Assembly: GCA_001600455.1 (NCBI GenBank)
Contig: BCKC01000015.1
Span: 246,066-310,065, forward strand
DNA: 64,000 nt
DNA from: Endocalyx cinctus
Lineage: Eukaryota > Ascomycota > Sordariomycetes > Amphisphaeriales > Apiosporaceae
Reading direction: 5' to 3'
This document shows, in pieces, positions 57,917-64,000 of this stretch. The notes beneath the pieces were generated by a model. That model had not been told where the DNA came from. It made no database searches and saw only the letters and a program-made list of their open reading frames with translations. Position 1 is the first letter of the stretch; each line of letters opens with the position of its first letter. The position numbers and the translations under genes were made by a program.

Positions 57917-59486
57917 ATGTCGGTCAACGCAGCAGATTGCTTAGCAAAAGCTGGGCTCAACCGTAGCATTGTCCTTCCCCATACGGATGAATACGCTTCT
58001 CGTATTGATTCATACTTTAACAATAGTGCAAAGCTGAAGCCAACATGCATCCTTATGCCACAGACGACCACCGATGTTTCCATCGCTATCAAAACACTAG
58101 TTACTATCGATCAAAAGTTCGCCATAAGATCGGGAGGAAGCAACTTCTGGCCCAGCAACAATATTGAGGGCGGCGTGACAATTGATCTTGGGCGTATGAA
58201 TGACATCGATTATGATCCCATGACCGAGACCGTGAAACTAGGAGCAGGTGTCGTGGCAGGTCAGGTGCGTCCGTCAACTATTCATTATTTCTTCATTGTC
58301 AATTTTCAGCCGAAATTCGAATGCTTACTAACTTACAAGTGCCAATAGGTTTACGAAAGGCTTGCCAAATACAACAGAGCCGTGGGAGCGGCTCGAGAGG
58401 CTAGCGTTGGCATCACCGGTCTCTCTTTGACTGGGGGTATCACATTGTTCACGGGCCGTCACGGTTTCGCTTGCGATCAGACCGTCTCCTACGAGGTGGT
58501 TCTAGCCGACGGTCGGATAGTGACAGCCCAAGCCAGCGGGGAGCACGCAGATCTTTTCATGGTACTCAAGGGAGGAGGAAACAATTTTGGAATCGTCACG
58601 CACTTGACTATGCGTGCTTTTCCGTGTGAGACGATATGGGGCGGTGGGGTTATGCTCCCAAAGGAGATTTTTCCTCAAGCAGCTGAAGCCATCGTTGACT
58701 TTATAAAAAGGGTTCCAGATGATCCGGACACCAATCTAGTCTGCATGCTGTGCAAACTGACGCCAGAGCCTAAAACAATCATTGCTTCATTATACGCCAA
58801 CATGGCCGGCGTTGAGCAGCCGCCTATCCTAGATAAATGGCTGGCTTTTCCCGAAATATGGAAATCATACAAGAAAGATAATATTATCGGGCTGTTGGAC
58901 GTCACCGAACAGGCGAAGAATTACTAGTAAGTCGCAGATCTACACACAGCATCTTCGTATACATAAATAACTGACCAGCATTCTTAGTGGTAATTGGTTC
59001 ACCCTGTGCTTCAAAAATGATGCCTCTATCATAATGAAGGCAGCCGAGCTTCATGATGGCTTAGTTGATGAGCTGCAGGACTATATTACAGACGGCGACT
59101 TTAAAACACAGTGTGTATTTCAGCCCCTTCCGTTGGCATTTATTCAGAGATCCGTTGAAGCAGGTGGGAACATCATGGGCCTAGAACAGCATGATAGCGA
59201 TGGAGTCATTTGGGGATTTCATGTGATGGTACGGACTCCTGAACTAGAGAGTTGGGCCTTGCCTCGATTACGACGGGTCTATGAAGGTGTGCGGGACTTC
59301 GCTATCTCAATTGACGGTCTCCTGAGCTGGACCACCGCCAACTATGCGCACCCAACACAGGAAGTATTCCAGAGTTACGGCAAGGAAAACGTCACGAAAC
59401 TCAGCGAGGTAGCTGCGAAGTACGATCCAAACGGTATTTTTCAGTACTTATGTCCTAGCGGGTTTAAAATTTCATCCGTTAGTTAG
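57917..59486 (+). CDS. intracellular BBE-like FAD oxidase lacking the His tether
   Basis: Three exons, 57917-58264, 58349-58926 and 58988-59486; 474 residues with all phases in agreement. FAD-binding motif: KFAIRSGGSNFWPSNN, where the His that normally forms the covalent bond is Ser75. Next come GVTIDLGRMNDID, VGITGLSLTGGITLFTGRHG and LKGGGNNFGIVTHLT. The C-terminal KYDPNGIFQYLCP is the BBE motif. No signal peptide. The Cys of bicovalent members is also absent, so FAD should be held non-covalently. It follows the GMC gene in the same direction and could act in the same pathway. Substrate unknown. Confidence 0.9.
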
Positions 59487-59880
59487 TTTGACGCGGTTAT
59501 TTTTGGATATAATTTTCTAGATATATTAGAAGACATTGTTACGATTAGCAATCACGGGTGCGTATATGGAAGGAAGTAAGTGATAATTCCAATTAATAAC
59601 AAGCTGGAGAAGTAAGGTAAGTAAGTGGAAGGAGTAACTAGTGTGGTAGTTGCTTATATAGTTGTTCCACCATACCTTATCAGTCTATCTGTTGGGTTAA
59701 AATCGTAAGATTTTACTTTTCTGAAAATGAAGTTGTTATTGTTGTTTTTTTTATGTGAAATAATTCTGCTAGTCAGAATTATTTCGAGTGTAAGTGAGCT
59801 GGCGCACAGGCCAGCTCCGCACCGGCCACATACACCAGCCTGTGGCTGGTGATGTGGCTGGTGTGGCTTATACTAAAAAG
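59487..59880. other. hairpin-rich LTR-like fragment next to truncated ankyrin gene
   Basis: After about 200 bp of AT-rich spacer, a segment beginning TGTTGGG (59690) carries four hairpins: TAAAATC/GATTTTA (59698-59715), a perfect 12-bp stem (59757-59785), GAGCTGGC/GCCAGCTC (59796-59817) and ACACCAGCC/GGCTGGTGT (59832-59864). It ends abruptly at about 59880, where an ankyrin frame begins. Its look (TG start, dense hairpins) suggests a broken LTR or MITE. Confidence 0.45.
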
Positions 59881-60563
59881 TCCGCTTCCTGGTCGGGAGG
59901 GGCGCTAGCGTAAATGTTTCCGCGACGCGAGGGACGAATAGAACACCGCTACAAGCCTCGGCGGAGGCGGGAGACTTTAAAATAGCCGAGTTTCTCATCC
60001 GCTCGGGCGCAGACGTAAACGCGCCGCCATTCGGACAAGGTGGATCTATCGCCTTACAGCTCGCCGCGGCATACGGCTACGTCGGCATCATCGACTTGCT
60101 GCTGCGCGCGAGAGCCGACGTAAACGCGGCGCCCTCGCGCTGGTCCTCCACGCGGCTCGCGTCAAGCAGCGTACGGCCCTCGTTCGGTCGGGCGGCGCTA
60201 GAAGCGGCGGCGGAGAACGGCCGGTTTGACTCAATGGCGGCGCTTCTCGCCGCCGGTGCGAGGACCGACGGCGAATATCGTCCGTATCTAAAGCGCGCCG
60301 TGGAGAGTGCTAGAATGCGCGGACATGCGACGATCGCGAATATACTCGCGGCTAGGGATAATAACGAGGGTGACGGGGATGACGATGATAGTAATTCGAC
60401 GGTCGCAGGAGGCTTCAACGACCGAGTTCGTGACATTACTAGCATATCACGAGGAAAAGGCAAAGAAGTACAAGAGGTTGCCGTTATTGAGAATGATGAC
60501 GAGAATGACGTGGATAATTTTATAGATTGGACCGGACAGAACTTTATTATGGTAGATGAGTAA
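59881..60563 (+). pseudogene. 5'-truncated ankyrin-repeat gene fragment
   Basis: The frame opens without an ATG at VRFLVGRGASVN, immediately after the hairpin-rich segment. It carries about four ankyrin repeats: TPLQASAEAGDFKIAEFLI, SIALQLAAAYGYVGIIDLLL and AALEAAAENGRFDSMAALLA are clear. An acidic tail (NEGDGDDDDSNST and later ENDDENDVDNF) precedes TAA. GC-rich repeats contrast sharply with the AT-rich surroundings. It resembles the C-terminal end of the large ankyrin proteins common in fungi (often with NACHT domains), but the front is missing, and the insertion to the left is the likely cause. Confidence 0.65.
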
Positions 60564-60939
60564 AACTAAGTAATAAGGTTTGCATCTTCACTTTCACTTT
60601 TAATATAAACACACACGCTTTACATATTGTTGTTACTCTCTTACTTCGACATCTTCAGCACCATATCGTATCTCACAGCTTATACTTATCTATACGTTAA
60701 TAGGAGCCTCGAATTCGATGGTATCTGATACAGCGATTATTCTAGTTCTTAAAATAGTCATTCCGAGCCCAAATTAATAGCTATTAATGCAGACAGAACA
60801 TCAAGAAATTTCTGCATTAAAAACACCCACCCACCTTCCGATCGGAAATTACCACATTTACACCTACACAGATCTTCTTCCCAGCCCACTGATCATCGTC
60901 CCAACCCACTTCCATATTGGCAGCCCACTCGGTAATAAT
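60564..60939. other. spacer, no gene seen
   Basis: AT-rich spacer. An open frame from 60787 runs in frame into the ATG at 60940 but has no recognisable content of its own. Confidence 0.45.
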
Positions 60940-61405
60940 ATGTCTGATCATTCGGATATCGAGGACCTGCTAGAACTGGGGCGAAGCAATAAATACGGTC
61001 GCTCAAGCCCATGACCGATTAGAAGCCTTTGCCCTAAAGGTAATGGAACGTTTCAAAAAGATAGAAGCTAACCATCGGGAAGCGATGGAAAGCTATTGTA
61101 ATAACCATCGCGAGAATTGTGATTATCATTGTAAAACTAAAACCACGATGGAAGTGATTCTAGTAGACATACAGCAGTTACGTTCCCGAAACAATTCACT
61201 GGCAAGTCCATCAGCACAGGTATTTGTTGAAGCAAACGATAAACTCTCGGAATAATCGGCAACTACGCGCCCAGCAGCTCCCCCTCGCGCACCGACTCAA
61301 CGCAGAGGCGAAGTCTCTTGGGGAGTATGCGGATTCATCGGTAGAGGCCCATGCCATTGTGAACAGCAGCCCAAACAGCAACCTGAACAACCCAACAATA
61401 CTCTA
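60940..61405 (+). pseudogene. frame-disrupted gene of unknown function with a coiled-coil-like segment
   Basis: ATG 60940 opens SDHSDIEDLLELG, then stops at 61013. A second frame, one base off, continues as AINTVAQAHDRLEAFALKVM and on to FKKIEANHREAMESYCNNH, ending in TAA at 61253-61255. Open Gln/Asn/Pro-rich sequence follows to about 61405. The two frames join naturally if one base is restored near 60983. The middle part is heptad-like and charged. I do not recognise the family. Fragments further on (61440-61690) look like an eroded continuation. Confidence 0.45.
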
Positions 61406-61743
61406 AACCCTCAAGCTGCCGATTTCGAATATTAGTTATGGAGTTGGAGACGAGACTGCCTACCCTGTTGGAATATTTTGGGAGAAAGAGGTCAAGGGAC
61501 CGGGACCGCAACCCGGTTCACATAAACGCAATGCTGACGGCACATTCAATTTCAGTGTTACCAAAAGTTACATCGCCCAGCTAAGGAAAGCGAGGCACGT
61601 GTGCAACGTAAGTGGCCTGGTATTGTGTTATCGAGCCAGGCAGAAAGTTACGGCAAGACCGATATCAAGAACAAGGTAGTTAGTTATACCTTCCCATCTC
61701 AAGCTCTACAAGGTGCCGTTTATATGAAATTTATTAATATTAA
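61406..61743. other. spacer with possible gene remnant
   Basis: Between the broken frame and the last gene. A plus frame near 61443-61560 (GDETAYPVGIFWEKEVKGPG, then FNFSVTKSYIAQLRKARH) looks coding-like but has no start or family match. Confidence 0.35.
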
Positions 61744-62908
61744 TTAATAGCAAACAAAAGTATTACTCATTTCTGCCATGAGCTTGTTCACATCCTCGCC
61801 ATTCTCCCAAAGGCTCTTTTCAAGCTCCTCGATATCTTGCAACGTCATGTCAGACTCCCCCCATACCGCTGGACACTCGTGCATGACGGGAAAGTCGGCC
61901 TCGTAATGCACGGACAAACTACCATCAGCCCGCTCCTGGCAATGATAGCGCTGCCGAATCCGTCTTTCGATGGTGAACGATGGCGGCGGCGGGCTGTCCT
62001 GGACAAAATGATTCTCGGGCCTCGCCATGCCCGGATGCAGCTTGGGGAGGTTGATTAAGATGTTCACGTCGTGCTGCAGGTCATTATTCTGTCGACCGCA
62101 AAGCTGCTGGTGTGCTTCGAAGGCAGCGGTAACATGACGTAGGAGGAGGCGTTCGTTGACGACCGACCACGAAGACGGGCCGTCGTGGTCTAACCAGATA
62201 CAAAGACTGCGAAGTTGCTGTAGCCGAGAAAAGACGGCCGACCAAGAATGCATCCATTTAGTGTAGGTTATTGATGATGTGGTGTTCACGCCACGGCCGG
62301 TCGTCGAGGTCCTGTTTTCATTTTCCAATGCTTTGCAGAAGTCTAGTGGAAGTCGCAGGATGATGTCGAGCTTGCGAATATTGGAAAATGCGTAGTTGTA
62401 AAAATTCCACGGACTTGGCTGCTCCTGCTCCTGCAACAAGAGTTTCAATGTATCCAGATCTGCGACGTTGAAGGCTGTGTCCTCGGTTACGAAATCGCAG
62501 ATATCGAGGAACCTATAAAGGGAGTGTAAGCGAGAAGCGACCTTGGGAAAGACGGGAGGACTTTAAATACATCTTCTTGCAGAGGAAAAGGAGATCGGAT
62601 AAGATGTGGTTCACGTAGTTCCCTACAACTGCAACCGCCTGACATTCCCAATGCGGCCCCCACGAGGATCGTAGTAGGCGGGCCCACTTGGCGTCGGTGA
62701 AATTATGTGGCCCAGACACACGCTCATGACCGTCGTGGTGGTCATCTCCCAAGCTAGGCTGAAGGCATACCGACAGATAGAGCCTACCCTGCAGCAAAAA
62801 CACGTGAATCTTACGGGGAATGAGGTTGGAATAGATTGCGCGACGAATTTCTACGGGGGTAGAAAACAGCTTGCTCTCTCGCTGCGAGTGTATGTAGGCG
62901 TTAGTCAT
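61744..62908 (-). CDS. DUF7730-type fungal protein, last gene before the telomere
   Basis: Two exons, 62908-62571 and 62512-61744 (58-nt intron, donor GTATTT, acceptor TATAG), 368 residues. The N-terminal motif is FSTPVEIRRAIYSNLIPRKI at residues about 15-34, an F-box-like helix pair seen in the large DUF7730 family. Conserved Trp residues follow (WGPHWECQA), then CKKM joined to FLDICDFVTEDTAF over the splice. The rest is helical and ends in an acidic tail. The function of the family is unknown; members are expanded and variable in ascomycetes. The start codon is about 970 bp from the first telomere repeat, and a G tract of about 18 lies just upstream. Confidence 0.78.
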
Positions 62909-63228
62909 ATTTTTCCGACGATCGGGGGGGGGGGGGGGGAGGGGGTGTTGAAATATTACTGGAGGTGACAGATGACTGATAATGAGCGAGGAGAAAATGT
63001 GTGCACAGGTGGTCAGGGATTAGATTAGTTATGTATATATGTAGTCATCTTCGTTACGTAGGTATCTAAGTTAGATAAGCATTTTGCCAAGATATCAGTG
63101 CTATAATTAAGTAAATAATTTGTATTACCTTGCCGCCACACCATCAATCAACTACAACCAACAGTTCGAAATAATAATATTGAAGTAATATTTAGTTGGT
63201 ATAATACTCAGTATATTGGTACGGGAAA
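62909..63228. other. subtelomeric spacer with G tract
   Basis: Begins with G-rich tracts (about 62924-62946), then AT-rich sequence. No gene seen. Confidence 0.6.
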
Positions 63229-63540
63229 TAGGTCAGGGTTGGGAATTTTTTTCTGACTTAGTAAAAAAAAAAATATTTTTTTTATTTAGTAATAAAAAAT
63301 AGGCGCCGTTTCTGGAAATAGAATATAAGCTTTTGATTTTTTTTGAAAGTAGAAAAAAAAATATATATGGCCTTTAATTGGTACCGGAGATGGGTTAGGA
63401 TTGGGAATTTTTTTCTGACTTAGTAAAAAAAAAAATTATTTTTTCGAATTTTTTTATTTTATTTTATTTTTTTTTTATTTAGTAATAAAAAATACGTACG
63501 AAATATGGCCTCTGGAAACAGAATATGAGCTGGAAAAGTG
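63229..63540. repeat. two diverged direct copies of a subtelomeric repeat
   Basis: Copy 1 starts near 63234 and copy 2 near 63401. Each opens with TTGGGAATTTTTTTCTGACT, then TAGTAAAAAAAAAAA, a T/A-rich middle, TTTAGTAATAAAAAATA and a GGAAA(C/T)AGAATAT segment. Copy 2 is longer in its T-rich part. Confidence 0.8.
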
Positions 63541-63738
63541 GAGTGGATTTCTTAAAAAGGTTTAGGGGCGTAACGGTATCCCTGCTAGTGTAAAAAGTTT
63601 AATTTTTTTCCAGCTTATATTTTGTTTTTAGAGGTTATATATTTTTTTTTTTAAAGTAAGTAAGTATGGTGATGGTGGATGGTGATGTATGGTGATGATG
63701 TATTTTTTTTAGCTTATATTCTGTTTTTAAAGGTTATA
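63507..63738. repeat. inverted copies with C-to-T changes
   Basis: The 27-bp segment 63507-63533 recurs inverted at 63610-63636 with differences that are all C-to-T, and again, shorter, at 63711-63738. This looks like RIP of a subtelomeric duplicate. Confidence 0.7.
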
Positions 63739-63876
63739 TATGGTAATATACGGTAAGTAAGTAAGTATGGTGAGTAAGTATGGTAAATAAGTATGGTGAG
63801 TGATGATGTATGGTGAGTGATGGTGAGTGATGGTGTATGGTGTATGGTAATGTACGGTAAGTAAGTAAGTATGGTG
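63650..63876. repeat. degenerate GTAAGTAAGTATGGTGA satellite
   Basis: Short G/T/A-rich units (GTAAGTAAGTATGGTGAG, GGTGATGTATGGTGA) occur in irregular order up to the telomere repeats. They resemble telomere-proximal degenerate satellites. Confidence 0.8.
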
Positions 63877-64000
63877 AGGGTTAGGGTTAGGGTTAGGGTT
63901 AGGGTTAGGGTTAGGGTTAGGGTTAGGGTTAGGGTTAGGGTTAGGGTTAGGGTTAGGGTTAGGGTTAGGGTTAGGGTTAGGGTTAGGGTTAGGGTTAGGG
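63877..64000 (+). repeat. telomere (TTAGGG)n
   Basis: Twenty perfect TTAGGG units run to the window edge after a GAGGG junction. The orientation (G-rich strand 5'-3' outward) shows this is the right end of a chromosome. Confidence 0.99.

Noticed and set aside
1..64000. CRISPR arrays, prokaryotic operons, riboswitches
   Set aside because: Nothing of that kind is expected or seen in this fungal nuclear sequence.

Overview
The window is the right-hand end of a filamentous ascomycete chromosome. It finishes in a perfect run of about 20 TTAGGG repeats (63877-64000), with the G-rich strand running outward as expected for a real chromosome end. Genes have short introns (about 50-110 nt, GT..AG, CTRAY-like branch sites). 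The families (Zn2Cys6 regulator, AA9 LPMO, GH95, DUF3176, DUF1479, DUF7730, F-box, GMC and BBE-type flavoenzymes, UbiA-type membrane enzyme) point to Pezizomycotina, probably Sordariomycetes. That placement is inference, and I cannot name the species.

Region 1 (1-23 kb) is mostly intact and housekeeping-like. It holds the 3' end of a secreted protein gene, an AAAP amino-acid transporter, an unrecognised conserved protein, a DUF1479 protein divergent from a Zn-cluster regulator, three small proteins with secretion signals (two with GPI-type tails), an ankyrin protein, deoxyribose-phosphate aldolase, a methyltransferase and a DUF3176 membrane protein. Region 2 (24-38.5 kb) is an extracellular-degradation and uptake block: an AA9 LPMO, a P450, a GH95 alpha-L-fucosidase and a sugar transporter, then an F-box protein.

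Region 3 (39-64 kb) is accessory and subtelomeric. Relics (an ANL adenylation domain at about 41.2-42.5 kb, an MFS fragment at 45 kb, a truncated ankyrin gene at 59.9 kb) lie among apparently working genes. Those genes resemble a secondary-metabolite neighbourhood: a BBE-type oxidase (with a frameshift), a DHA-type MFS exporter, a UbiA-type prenyltransferase/terpene cyclase, a GMC oxidoreductase and a second BBE-type oxidase. The exporter carries a 1.9 kb, extremely AT-rich TIR element inserted at TA inside one of its introns. Hairpin-rich, LTR-like fragments occur at 40.1 and 59.7 kb. The last gene (DUF7730) starts about 1 kb from the telomere repeats, with AT-rich and GGTGA/GTAAG-type satellite sequence between.

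Main leads: (i) the UbiA/GMC/BBE/MFS neighbourhood as an undescribed terpenoid-type cluster; (ii) the transposon held inside an intron; (iii) a 10-nt microexon and a GC-AG intron in the GH95 gene; (iv) an AA9 LPMO with Phe at the usual axial Tyr position; (v) several single-base lesions that are either sequencing errors or early decay. Exon boundaries were worked out by hand from splice signals, reading phase and remembered family motifs. No search or RNA evidence was available.
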